A stretch of DNA of 64,000 nt from Roseomonas indoligenes. GTDB lineage: Bacteria > Pseudomonadota > Alphaproteobacteria > Acetobacterales > Acetobacteraceae. The notes below the pieces were generated by a model. That model was not told the DNA's origin. It searched no databases and worked only from the letters and a program-made list of their open reading frames with translations. Made by a program: the position numbers and the translations under genes. The stretch spans positions 164,294 to 228,293 of the forward strand of contig NZ_JAGIZA010000002.1 in NCBI RefSeq assembly GCF_017813365.1, written 5' to 3'. Positions 52,513 to 60,892 of the stretch are shown in pieces (the stretch's first letter is position 1; each line of letters starts with the position of its first letter).

Positions 52513-54813
52513 TCACCTGTCCTGGGCCAACAGCTCCGGCAAGTCAAAGGCCGTGACGGGCGGCGGATCGGCTATCGGGCCGCTCACCTCGACAAGGCAG
52601 GTCTGCGCCGAGCAGCCCTGCGAGAAGCCCGAGGCGCCGGCATCCAGCGTCAGCACGTTCGGGTTCCCGTGCTTCTCCACCCCCGTGGCGGGGTCGGGGT
52701 CGTACCAGGCGCCGGTGTTCAGCCGGACCACGCCGCGCATCACCGCATCACTACGGCACAGCGCGGCTTGGCAACGGCCGCGGTCGTTGAAGAGCTCCAC
52801 GATGTCGCCATCCGACAGGCCGCGCGCAGCCGCGTCCTCCGGGTGCATGAAGACCTGCTCCCGCCCGCGCACCTTCCCGGCGGTGCTGTATCCGCTGGCG
52901 TCGAGCTGGCTGTGCAGCCGCCGCACCGGCTGGTCGGAGAGGAGGTGCAGCGGGTGTCGGTCCACGCCGGGGCCGCCCAGCCATTCCGCGGGTCCCCGCC
53001 ACACCGGGTATCCCGGGCAGTCCGGCAGGCCGAAGCCGGCGATCCGCTCGGAGAAAATCTCGATCCGGCCGGAGGGCGTGTTCAGCGGGTTGGCCGCCGG
53101 ATCGGTGCGGAGGGCCTCCAGCATCACCACCGGCCGGTCATGCTCGGCCAGGCTGATCAGCCCGGTCTCCTGGAAGGCCGCGTATTCCGGCAGGTCGATG
53201 CCCTGGCCCGCCGATTTCTGCCGCGTCTCGTCGTAGAGGCGGCGTAGCCAGCCCTCGCTGTCCAGCCCCTCCGTGTAGGTGTCGGCCGCGCCCATGCGGG
53301 CGGCGATGCCGGCGAAGATGTCGTAGTCGTCCCGCGCCTCCCCGGCAGGGGCCGAGACGGGGCGCATGGCCACGAGAAAGCCCTCCTTCGTGGCGGAGCC
53401 GATGTCGCTGCGCTCCAGCGTCGTGGTGGCGGGCAGCACGATGTCCGCCCGCTTCGCGGCGGGCGTCCAGTACTGCTCGTGCACCACGATCGTCTCCGGC
53501 TTCTGCCAGGCGCGCTCCAGCCGGTTCAGGTCCTGGTGGTGGTGAAAGGGGTTCCCGCCGGCCCAGTAGACCAGCCGGATGTCGGGGTAGGTGTAGCGGC
53601 CGCCGACATAGGTGAAGGGCGCGCCGGGGTTGAGGAGCATGTCGGCGATGCGGGCCACGGGGATGAAATCCCGCACCGCGTTGCGCCCCTGGGGCAGTGT
53701 GGGGCCGGGCAGGCGGGGGTGCGGGCTGCCCATCAGGTTAGTGGCCCCGTAGCCCAGCCCGAAGCCGCCGCCGGGCAGGCCGATCTGCCCGAGCATCGCG
53801 GCGAGGGTCACAAGCATCCAGAAAGGCTGCTCCCCGTGCGTGGCGCGCTGGAGCGACCAGGAGATGTTCAGCATCGTGCGCTGCGCCGCCATCTCACGCG
53901 CCAGCGCCGCGGTGCGGGCGGCAGGGACGCCGGTGATGGCCTCCGCCCATTCCGGGGTCTTCGGCTGCCCGTCCTCCTCGCCGGAGAGGTAGTGCTCGAA
54001 CCGCTCGTAGCCCGTGCAGCAGCGCGCGAGGAAATCGCGATCCGCCAGCCCTTCCTCTCGCAGAACCCAGGCGAGCGCGAGCATCAGCGCCGTGTCGGTG
54101 TTCGGCCGGGCCTGGATCCATTCGGCCCCCGCGCCCGTGTCCAGGTTGTCGTGCACGGGGCCGATGTTGACGAAGCGCACGCCGCGCGCGGCCATTCGGT
54201 GCAGCCCCTCCCGCACGCGGTGGCGTCCGGCCCCGCCGGCGGAGATCTGCGCGTTCTTGGCCGGCACGCCGCCGAAGGCGACGAAGAGCCCGGTATGCTC
54301 CGCCATGACAGACCAGGAGGTGTGCTGGGCCATCAGGTCGTCCATCGGCGCGACGATGTGCGGCATCAGCGCGCGCCCGGCCCCGAGGGAGTAGGAATCC
54401 ATGTGGCGGACATAGCCGCCGACCGCGTTCAGGAAGCGGTGCACCTGGCTCTGCGCGTGGTGGAAGCGGCCGGCGGAGGACCAGCCGTAGGAACCGCCGA
54501 AGATCGCCGTGTTGCCATGCGCCGTCCGCACCCGCTGCAGCTCCGCCGCCACGAGGACCAGCGCCCTCTCCCACGGCACCTCTACGAAGGGCTCCCGCCC
54601 GCGCAGCTCCGGCGCGGCGCCCGGCCCCTTCTCCAGCCAGCTCCGCCGCACCGCAGGGCGCAGCACTCGCAGCCGGGCGAGGGAGTCGTCGGTCTGGTGC
54701 AGGCCGATGGGGCTGGGATCCGGGTCCCCGGGCATTGGGTGCAGGCTCGCCCGGCCCGCGGCGTCCTGCGCCACCTCGTAGATGCCCCAGTGGGAGGCGG
54801 TGTAGGCGTTCAT
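52513..54813 (-). CDS. BisC/TorZ-like molybdopterin oxidoreductase
   Basis: 766 residues of the DMSO-reductase family, biotin-sulfoxide/TMAO reductase branch. There is no Tat signal and no CxxCxxxC iron-sulfur motif at the N-terminus, so it is a cytoplasmic, Mo-bis-MGD-only enzyme. GGSYGWSSAGRFHHAQ (106-121) carries the Ser (113) that should ligate molybdenum. FVAFGGVPAKNAQ, WAGGNPFHHHQDLN, YWTPAAKRADIVLPATTTLE and NDRGRC are family motifs. Such enzymes reduce S- or N-oxides with NAD(P)H-linked electrons. It overlaps the crotonase gene by 4 bases. Substrate may be a sulfoxide formed in the pathway; this is inference. Confidence 0.88.
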   Translation of the reverse strand: MNAYTASHWGIYEVAQDAAGRASLHPMPGDPDPSPIGLHQTDDSLARLRVLRPAVRRSWLEKGPGAAPELRGREPFVEVPWERALVLVAAELQRVRTAHGNTAIFGGSYGWSSAGRFHHAQSQVHRFLNAVGGYVRHMDSYSLGAGRALMPHIVAPMDDLMAQHTSWSVMAEHTGLFVAFGGVPAKNAQISAGGAGRHRVREGLHRMAARGVRFVNIGPVHDNLDTGAGAEWIQARPNTDTALMLALAWVLREEGLADRDFLARCCTGYERFEHYLSGEEDGQPKTPEWAEAITGVPAARTAALAREMAAQRTMLNISWSLQRATHGEQPFWMLVTLAAMLGQIGLPGGGFGLGYGATNLMGSPHPRLPGPTLPQGRNAVRDFIPVARIADMLLNPGAPFTYVGGRYTYPDIRLVYWAGGNPFHHHQDLNRLERAWQKPETIVVHEQYWTPAAKRADIVLPATTTLERSDIGSATKEGFLVAMRPVSAPAGEARDDYDIFAGIAARMGAADTYTEGLDSEGWLRRLYDETRQKSAGQGIDLPEYAAFQETGLISLAEHDRPVVMLEALRTDPAANPLNTPSGRIEIFSERIAGFGLPDCPGYPVWRGPAEWLGGPGVDRHPLHLLSDQPVRRLHSQLDASGYSTAGKVRGREQVFMHPEDAAARGLSDGDIVELFNDRGRCQAALCRSDAVMRGVVRLNTGAWYDPDPATGVEKHGNPNVLTLDAGASGFSQGCSAQTCLVEVSGPIADPPPVTAFDLPELLAQDR

Positions 54814-55574
54814 CCGGGCGCTCCGGCCTTGGAAGGCCGGGCCGCCATGGCCGCGGCGCGGTAGTCCTGGATCCGCCGCTTCAGCCCGGGGCGGGCGACG
54901 GAGCGGGCCAGCGCCGAGAGATCGGCATCGTCATCAGCCCGGCGCGTGCGCCCGTGCAGCGCGGCGACGGTGGCCGCGTCCAGCCGCGCCGCGGCCCGCG
55001 CGGCGTCCGCGACGGCATTGGGCACCGCCCCTTCCTCCAGCAGGGAGGAGGCGAGGCCCAGGGAGAGCGCGCTCTCGGCCCCCACCGGCGCGCCCGCGAG
55101 GAGCAGCCGGCGCGCGGCGGTGTCCCCCAACAGGTCGGCCAGCCGCCCGGTGCCGAGGACCAGGCCAAAGGCCGGCCCAGGAAAGGCGAAGCTGGCGCCT
55201 GCCAGGGCCAGGCGGTGGTCGCAGACCGCGAAGAGGTCCGCGCCAGCCCCGAAGACCCGCCCGCCGGCCACCGCCATGGTCGCCACCGGCAGGGCGCTGA
55301 TCCGCTGCAGCAGCAGCTCGATTCGGATGATGCGGAGCGCGAGGTCGCCCTCCTCAGCGGCGTCGAGATCGGCGAGGTCGAGGCCAGTGCAGAAATTGCG
55401 GCCACGCCCGCGCAGGACGATCAGCCGGGCACCCTCCGCCAGCGCCGCATCGAGCGCCGCGTCCAGCGCCTCCACCAGTTCCGGTCCCAGCGCATTGCCT
55501 CGCTCCGGACGGTTCAGCCAAAGGATTGCTGCATCGCCATCCCGCTCAACCGCGACCGCCCCCGATCCGCTCAT
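54810..55574 (-). CDS. Enoyl-CoA hydratase/isomerase-family protein, active site altered
   Basis: 254 residues, crotonase fold. CoA-binding GRGRNFCTGLDL (57-67) and the oxyanion segment GGRVFGAGADLFAVCDHR (104-121) are present. The two hydratase glutamates are missing: the first position is Asp113 (GADL for GCEL) and the second is Ala135 (FPGPA for FGQPE). A plain hydratase is therefore unlikely. It could be an isomerase, thioesterase, hydrolase or dehalogenase-like member. ATG at 55574 with AGGA upstream. It overlaps the molybdoenzyme gene, and lies 89 bases from the dioxygenase gene. Confidence 0.82.
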   Translation of the reverse strand: MSGSGAVAVERDGDAAILWLNRPERGNALGPELVEALDAALDAALAEGARLIVLRGRGRNFCTGLDLADLDAAEEGDLALRIIRIELLLQRISALPVATMAVAGGRVFGAGADLFAVCDHRLALAGASFAFPGPAFGLVLGTGRLADLLGDTAARRLLLAGAPVGAESALSLGLASSLLEEGAVPNAVADAARAAARLDAATVAALHGRTRRADDDADLSALARSVARPGLKRRIQDYRAAAMAARPSKAGAPG

Positions 55575-55663
55575 GCCGTCCTGGCCCCCGTGCTGGTCCG
55601 GTCCGTTTCCGTCCTGATGGAGGCGAGGTCCAGCCTTTCCACGCGCCCGATCCCCGCGGCAGT

Positions 55664-56254
55664 TCACGCGGTCGCGCGGGACCGGTCCCAGAGGTTCGGC
55701 ACCTGCTCGTTCGAATAGCCTGAGATGAAGGACTTCTCGCGGCCCTCCATGTCGAAGACATGCCGGCTCACCGCGCCGATGTTCCCGCCATAGAGATGGA
55801 TGCTGATCGAGACCCGGTCGTCATGGGCATTCACGACTTGGTGGATGTCGCCGATCTCCGGCGCCACCGCGTCGATGTCTCCCGGCTCCAGCCGCACGGG
55901 CTCGCCTTCCGCATACAGGCTGCCGTCAGGCCGGCGGGAGAAGCCGGCGGAGACCTCCGCGCCGCGCAGCATCCCGATCAGCCCCCACACCATGTGGTCG
56001 TGGATCGGCGTTCGCTGCCCCGGCCCCCAGACGAAGCTGACGAGGGAGAAGCGCTCCGCCGGATCGCAGTGCAGCAGGTACTGCCGGTAGTATTGCGGGT
56101 GCGGCACGGCGCAGGCCTCGGGCAACCAATCGTCCCGGGCGATCAGCCGCCCGAGCAGCGGCCTGGCCGCCTCCATGAGGGCCGAGCCGGCGGGAACCGT
56201 GTCCGCGGCCCGGGTCATTGCAGTGACGAAGTCGCGCAGCCGGCCGATGCTCAT
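55664..56254 (-). CDS. Cysteine dioxygenase-family thiol dioxygenase (cupin)
   Basis: 196 residues, single cupin. TPIHDHMVWGLIG carries the first two iron ligands (His85, His87) and GDIHQVVN the third (His138), giving the 3-His iron site of cysteine/3-mercaptopropionate dioxygenases. YYRQYLLHCDPAERFSLVSF precedes it as in the family. No Cys93-Tyr crosslink partner was identified with certainty; bacterial 3-mercaptopropionate dioxygenases lack it. The expected reaction is O2-dependent conversion of a thiol to a sulfinate. The ATG at 56254 is the natural start. It sits between the permease and crotonase genes. Confidence 0.87.
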   Translation of the reverse strand: MSIGRLRDFVTAMTRAADTVPAGSALMEAARPLLGRLIARDDWLPEACAVPHPQYYRQYLLHCDPAERFSLVSFVWGPGQRTPIHDHMVWGLIGMLRGAEVSAGFSRRPDGSLYAEGEPVRLEPGDIDAVAPEIGDIHQVVNAHDDRVSISIHLYGGNIGAVSRHVFDMEGREKSFISGYSNEQVPNLWDRSRATA

Positions 56255-56359
56255 GCCACACCCCTGTCCTCCTGGATTTGCCTTCCTGACAGATGCCGAT
56301 GCTGGCCGGCAACCCTGGGGGAGGGGAGTGGCGACGCCGGGCTGCCCGCCGCCGTTCCG

Positions 56360-58144
56360 TCACGCAGCCCGGCCGCGGCGGGCCGGGCGGAGGAATTCGG
56401 CCAGGAGGAAGAGCGCGGTGACCAGCACCACAACGACCACGGAGGCCGCGACGAGCACCGGGCTGACCTGCAGGATCACGTCGTCCCACATCTGCTTCGG
56501 CAGGGTGGTCCGCAGCCCGCCGCCGATGAACAGGGCGACCGTCAGCTCCTCGAAGGAGGAGAGGAAGGCGAAGATCAGGGCGCCGACGAGGCCGCCGCGC
56601 ATGAGCGGCAGGGTGACGCGCAGCAGGGTGCGCCGCCGGTCCGCCCCGAGCGTCGCCGCCGCCTGGTCCAGCCGCCAGTCATGGGTCTTGAGCGTGGCGA
56701 GGAGGATGACGAAGGCGATCGGCATGGCGTGTACGGTGTGGCCGAGCATGATGCCGGCATCCGTCGCCACCAGCCCCACCCGCGCGAAGAGCTGGAACAG
56801 CGCGACGGCGACGACGATGGAGGGCACGATCATCGGCGTCATGAACATCAGGAAGACCGGCCGGGAGAGGCGCCCGGCCCCGCGCGCAAGCCCGAAGGCG
56901 GCAAGGGCGGCGAGGGCCGTGGTCACGACCGCCGTCGCCAGCCCGATGCCGAAGGAGCGCAGCGTCGCGCTCATCCACACGGGGGAGGCGAAGTACTCGG
57001 CAAACCAGCGCAGGCCGAAGCCCGGCGGGGGGAAGGAGAGGAAGCTGGCACTGGTGAAGGCCATGGGCACCATGGCGAGCAGGGGCAGCACCAGGACGGC
57101 CACGATGGCCCAGGCATAGGCGGGAAGAAGCCAGCCGAAGCGGTGCCCGCCCAGCAGGCGCGCGAGCCCCTCGGACAGCCCGCCGAACAGCGTGGCGAGG
57201 CTGGCGGCAAGGCCGAGGCCGGCGCGCCGCAAGGGGCTGCCCGCCGCGCGCGGCGCAGCGGCCCCGCCCGAGACGGAGGAGAGGCCGAAAACGCGGTCGT
57301 AGAGGAGGCAGCTCAGCAGCGCCGCCCCGATCAGCAGCGCCGAAAGGGCGGCGGCGAAGACCAGGTTATCCATCTGCTGGACCTGGGTGATGATGGCCTG
57401 CCCCATCATCGTCTCCTGCGGGCTGCCGAGCAGCGCGGGCGTGATGAAATAGCCGAGCGAGGCGATGAAGACGAGCAGCCCGGCCGAGGCGACTCCGGGC
57501 ATGGAGAGCGGCAGGTGGATGCGCCAGAAGGCGGCCGCGCGCGGGGCGCCGAGCGTGCCCGCGGCCTGGAGCAGCCCGCGATCGATCCCCGTCATGACCG
57601 GCAGCATGGAGACGACCGCGAGCGGCAGCAGGCTGTGCACCATGGCGAAGAGGACGACAGGGCGGTTGAACAGGAGGTCCGGCGGCTGCCCGAGCCCCAG
57701 CGCCTGGAAGGCACCCGCCACGATCCCCGTGCGCCCGAGCAGCACCAGCCAGGCGAAGTTCTTCACCAGCGCGCTGGTCCAGAAGGGCAGCAGAACCAGC
57801 AACGTGGCCGCGCGCTGCCGCCGCGCCGGAAGCCCCGCCAGCCAATAGGCCAGGGGATAGCCGAGCAGGAGGCACAGCCCGGTCGTCTGGGCCGCGATCG
57901 CGAAGGTATTGCCGATGATGCGGGCATAGACCCGCGCCCCGAAGGCCCGCTCATAGGCGGCGAGGGAGAACTCGCCGGTCTCGGAATCCGTGAGGCTTAC
58001 GGACAGGAGCTGCAACGAGGGAAGGACGAGAAGGAGGAGTAGGAAGAGCGCGCCGGGCAGGGCCAGCCAGAGCGCGTTCCACCGCCGCCGCGCCGGCACC
58101 GCCGATGCGGGGCCGGCCATGACCGCGGAGCCTGTGGCTGACAC
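56360..58144 (-). CDS. Fused double ABC permease (PotB-PotC-like)
   Basis: 594 residues holding two permease domains in one chain. Each has about six transmembrane helices and an EAA loop: AAGTLGAPRAAAFWRIHLPL in the N-half and AAATLGADRRRTLLRVTLPL in the C-half. N-half is ~20-290, linker with RRAGLG..., C-half ~340-594. In spermidine/putrescine-type systems PotB and PotC are normally separate; fusion fixes the heterodimer. The receptor and ATPase genes lie upstream in the same operon. GTG at 58144 is 3 bases after the monooxygenase stop; ATG at 58120 is an alternative. Substrate is unknown. Confidence 0.9.
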   Translation of the reverse strand: MSATGSAVMAGPASAVPARRRWNALWLALPGALFLLLLLVLPSLQLLSVSLTDSETGEFSLAAYERAFGARVYARIIGNTFAIAAQTTGLCLLLGYPLAYWLAGLPARRQRAATLLVLLPFWTSALVKNFAWLVLLGRTGIVAGAFQALGLGQPPDLLFNRPVVLFAMVHSLLPLAVVSMLPVMTGIDRGLLQAAGTLGAPRAAAFWRIHLPLSMPGVASAGLLVFIASLGYFITPALLGSPQETMMGQAIITQVQQMDNLVFAAALSALLIGAALLSCLLYDRVFGLSSVSGGAAAPRAAGSPLRRAGLGLAASLATLFGGLSEGLARLLGGHRFGWLLPAYAWAIVAVLVLPLLAMVPMAFTSASFLSFPPPGFGLRWFAEYFASPVWMSATLRSFGIGLATAVVTTALAALAAFGLARGAGRLSRPVFLMFMTPMIVPSIVVAVALFQLFARVGLVATDAGIMLGHTVHAMPIAFVILLATLKTHDWRLDQAAATLGADRRRTLLRVTLPLMRGGLVGALIFAFLSSFEELTVALFIGGGLRTTLPKQMWDDVILQVSPVLVAASVVVVVLVTALFLLAEFLRPARRGRAA

Positions 58145-58147
58145 CGC

Positions 58148-59509
58148 CTACTTCGCCGCCGCCATGGCCGGCGCGGGCGCGACGTGGCGGTTGGGCGGCC
58201 GCTTCAGGCCGAGGTTCTCGCGCAGCGTCCGGCCGGTATAGGCCGTGCGGAACAGGCCGCGGCGCTGGAGTTCCGGCACCACCCCGTCTACGAAGCGCTC
58301 CAGCCCCTGTGGCATGAGGCTCGGCGTCACCATGAAGCCGTCCGCGACGCCCGCCGTGAACCACTCCTCGAGATGGTCGGCCACCTGGGTCGCGGTGCCG
58401 CGCAGCGTCTGGTTGCCACGCTCGTAGCGCAGGTAGAGCTGGCGCAGGGTCAGCCCCTCGCTGCGGATCATCTCCACGATCTTGTCGAAATAGGCCTTGT
58501 GGAAGTTGGAGTTGCGGGGGATCCGGTCTTCCGGGATCGGCTCGTCCAGCGGCAGGTCGGACAGGTCCGTCTCCAGGTCCATGCCCAGGCGCATGCGGCC
58601 AACCACGGGGTGAATGAGGTGTTGGAGGGTCTGGTACATGTCCTCCGCCTCCCCCTGGCTGTCCGCGATCAGCACGGGCTTGCCGGCCAGGACCTTCAGC
58701 GCCTCCGGCTCCCGGCCGAACTTCGGCATCCGGCCCTTCAGGTCGTCGTAGAAGCGGCGCGCCGCCTCCAGCGTGGCGTCGGAGGCGAAGACCACCTCTG
58801 CCGTCTCGGCCGCCAGTTCCTTGCCGGTATCGGAGGCGCCGGCCTGGATGATGACGGGATGACCCTGCGGCGGCCGCTCGATGTTCAGTGCCCCGTGCAG
58901 GGTGAAGAACTCGCCCTTGTGGTCCACCACGTGCTGCTTGGCGGGATCGAAGGTGAGGCCGGCTGTCCGGTCCCGCACGAAGGCGTCGTCCTCCCAGCTG
59001 TCCCAGAGCTTGCCAACCAGATCCACGAATTCCCGCGCCCGGTCGTAGCGGCGGGCATGCGGCGGCAGCTTGTCCAGCCCGAAGTTGCGCGCCGCGAAGT
59101 CATTGGCGGAGGTGACCACGTTCCAGGCCGCGCGCCCGCGGCTGAGATGGTCGAGGGAGGCGAACATCCGGGCGACGTTGTAGGGCTCGGTGAAGCTCGT
59201 GCTGACGGTGCCGCCCAGGCCGATGTGCTGCGTTGCTCCCGCCAGCGCGGAGAGTAGCGTGACCGGCTCGAAGACATTCATGAAGAGCGGGTAGCGGCTA
59301 TAGGCCTCGAGGTTGCTCGTCCGCGCCGCCGGGGTGTCGGCGATGAAGAACAGGTCGAACAGCCCCCGCTCGGCGAGCTGCGCCGTGCTGCGGTACCAGT
59401 CGATGTCGGTGGAGGCGCCCGCCTGGGTCGAGGGGTGCAGCCAGCCCGCATTGTGGTGGCCCGTCGGGTGGCACAGCAGCGCCAGGGCCATCTGCTTCGT
59501 GTCGGCCAT
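58148..59509 (-). CDS. FMN-dependent monooxygenase, NtaA/SnaA/DszA family (copy 1)
   Basis: 453-residue flavin-dependent monooxygenase of the bacterial luciferase-like fold. LFFIADTPAARTSNLEAYSR, HIGLGGTVSTSFTEPYNVAR, SLDHLSRGRAAWNVVTSAN and GHPVIIQAGASDTGKELAA match the NtaA/SnaA/DszA group. These use FMNH2 made by a separate reductase to cleave C-N or C-S bonds. No reductase gene is nearby. ATG at 59509 is the start with the right length. A close paralogue lies just upstream, 11 bases away. Its neighbours suggest an S- or N-containing substrate. Confidence 0.9.
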   Translation of the reverse strand: MADTKQMALALLCHPTGHHNAGWLHPSTQAGASTDIDWYRSTAQLAERGLFDLFFIADTPAARTSNLEAYSRYPLFMNVFEPVTLLSALAGATQHIGLGGTVSTSFTEPYNVARMFASLDHLSRGRAAWNVVTSANDFAARNFGLDKLPPHARRYDRAREFVDLVGKLWDSWEDDAFVRDRTAGLTFDPAKQHVVDHKGEFFTLHGALNIERPPQGHPVIIQAGASDTGKELAAETAEVVFASDATLEAARRFYDDLKGRMPKFGREPEALKVLAGKPVLIADSQGEAEDMYQTLQHLIHPVVGRMRLGMDLETDLSDLPLDEPIPEDRIPRNSNFHKAYFDKIVEMIRSEGLTLRQLYLRYERGNQTLRGTATQVADHLEEWFTAGVADGFMVTPSLMPQGLERFVDGVVPELQRRGLFRTAYTGRTLRENLGLKRPPNRHVAPAPAMAAAK

Positions 59510-59520
59510 GGTCGGGGCTC

Positions 59521-60879
59521 CTATTCGGCGGCGCGGGCCGCGGCGGAAACGGGCGGCTGGAAGGGCGGGCGGCGCAGGCCGAGATGGTCGCGCAGCGTGC
59601 GGCCCTTGTACTCCGTCCGGAACAGCCCACGGCGCTGCAACTCGGGCACGACGAGGCGGACGAAGTCCTCCAGCCCCTTGGGCTGCAGGTGCAGGATCAG
59701 CATGAAGCCATCCGCGGCGCCGGTGGCGAACCACTCCTCCATATGGTCGGCCACCCGCTTCGCCGTGCCGCGCACGGTGCGGGTGCCGCGCTCGTAGCGC
59801 TGGCTGATCTGGCGGAGCGTCAGCTTCTCCTCGCGGATCATGCGGACGATCTCGGCGAAGTAGGCGGTGTGCAGGTTCGCTTTGGCGGGGATGCGGTCCT
59901 CCGGGATCGGCGCGTCCATGTCGAGGTCTGAGAGGTCCGTCTCCAGGTCCATCCCCAGCTTCTGCTTCGCGACCATGGGGTGCAGCAGGGCTTGCAGCGT
60001 CTGGTACTTGTCCTCCGCTTCGTCGTCGCTCTCGCCCACCACCACGGGCATGCCGGCGAGGACACAGAGATCCTCCGGCGCGCGGCCGACCTTCGCCATG
60101 CGGGACTTCAGCCCGGCATAGTAGGCCTGTGCCTTCTCCAGCGTGGGGGAGGAGCCGAAGACCACCTCCGCCGTCTCCGCCGCCAGGTCCATCCCGGCCT
60201 CCGACGCGCCGGCCTGGATGATCACGGGATGGCCCTGCGGCGTGCGCTCGATGTTCAGCCCCCCGCGGATCCTAAAATGCTGCCCCTGGTGGATGACGGG
60301 GTGCATCTTGTCCGGATCGTAGAAGCGCCCGGCCTCCCGGTCATAGGTGAAGGCGCCGTCCTCCCAGGTGTTCCAGAACTTCCGCACCACCTCCACGAAC
60401 TCCCGCGCTCGATCGTAGCGCTGGGCGTGCGGGGGCAGGGGGATCTCGCCGAAATTGCCTGACGCGTAGATGTTGGCGGTCGTCACCACGTTCCACGCCG
60501 CCCGACCGCCGCTGATATGGTCCAGCGAGGCGAATTGCCGGGCGACGTTGAAGGGCTCGTTGTAGCTCGTGCTGGAGGTGCCGCCGAGGCCGATGTGCTC
60601 GGTCGCGCCGGCGAGCGCCGAAAGGCAGGTCAGCGGCTCCAGCACGTTGGTGAAGAGCGGGTAGCGGCTCCAGGATTCCAGGTTTTCGATCCGCAGCGCG
60701 GGCGTGTCCGCCATGAAGAACAGGTCGAACAGCCCGCTCTCCGCCAGCCGCGCCAGGCGGCGATAGGAGGCGATGCTGACATCGCTTCCGTCCTCCGTAC
60801 TGGGGTGGCGCCACGCCGCGGGGTGGTGCCCGCTGAGATGCGCGGAGAAGGAAAGGTGGATCTGTCGGTCCGTACCCAT
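59521..60879 (-). CDS. FMN-dependent monooxygenase, NtaA/SnaA/DszA family (copy 2)
   Basis: 452-residue paralogue of the downstream monooxygenase, co-linear along its whole length. It shares LFFMADTPALRIENLESWSR, HIGLGGTSSTSYNEPFNVAR, SLDHISGGRAAWNVVTTAN, GHPVIIQAGASEAGMDLAA and the C-terminal VVPELQRRGLFRTEYKGRTLR. Differences cluster near the substrate pocket and N-terminus (HLSGHHPAAWRHP against HPTGHHNAGWLHP). ATG at 60879 is chosen; the frame extends upstream into the receptor gene without homology. Two such enzymes side by side may act on successive substrates or on variants of one. Confidence 0.9.
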   Translation of the reverse strand: MGTDRQIHLSFSAHLSGHHPAAWRHPSTEDGSDVSIASYRRLARLAESGLFDLFFMADTPALRIENLESWSRYPLFTNVLEPLTCLSALAGATEHIGLGGTSSTSYNEPFNVARQFASLDHISGGRAAWNVVTTANIYASGNFGEIPLPPHAQRYDRAREFVEVVRKFWNTWEDGAFTYDREAGRFYDPDKMHPVIHQGQHFRIRGGLNIERTPQGHPVIIQAGASEAGMDLAAETAEVVFGSSPTLEKAQAYYAGLKSRMAKVGRAPEDLCVLAGMPVVVGESDDEAEDKYQTLQALLHPMVAKQKLGMDLETDLSDLDMDAPIPEDRIPAKANLHTAYFAEIVRMIREEKLTLRQISQRYERGTRTVRGTAKRVADHMEEWFATGAADGFMLILHLQPKGLEDFVRLVVPELQRRGLFRTEYKGRTLRDHLGLRRPPFQPPVSAAARAAE

Positions 60880-60892
60880 GGCGGCGTTCCCC

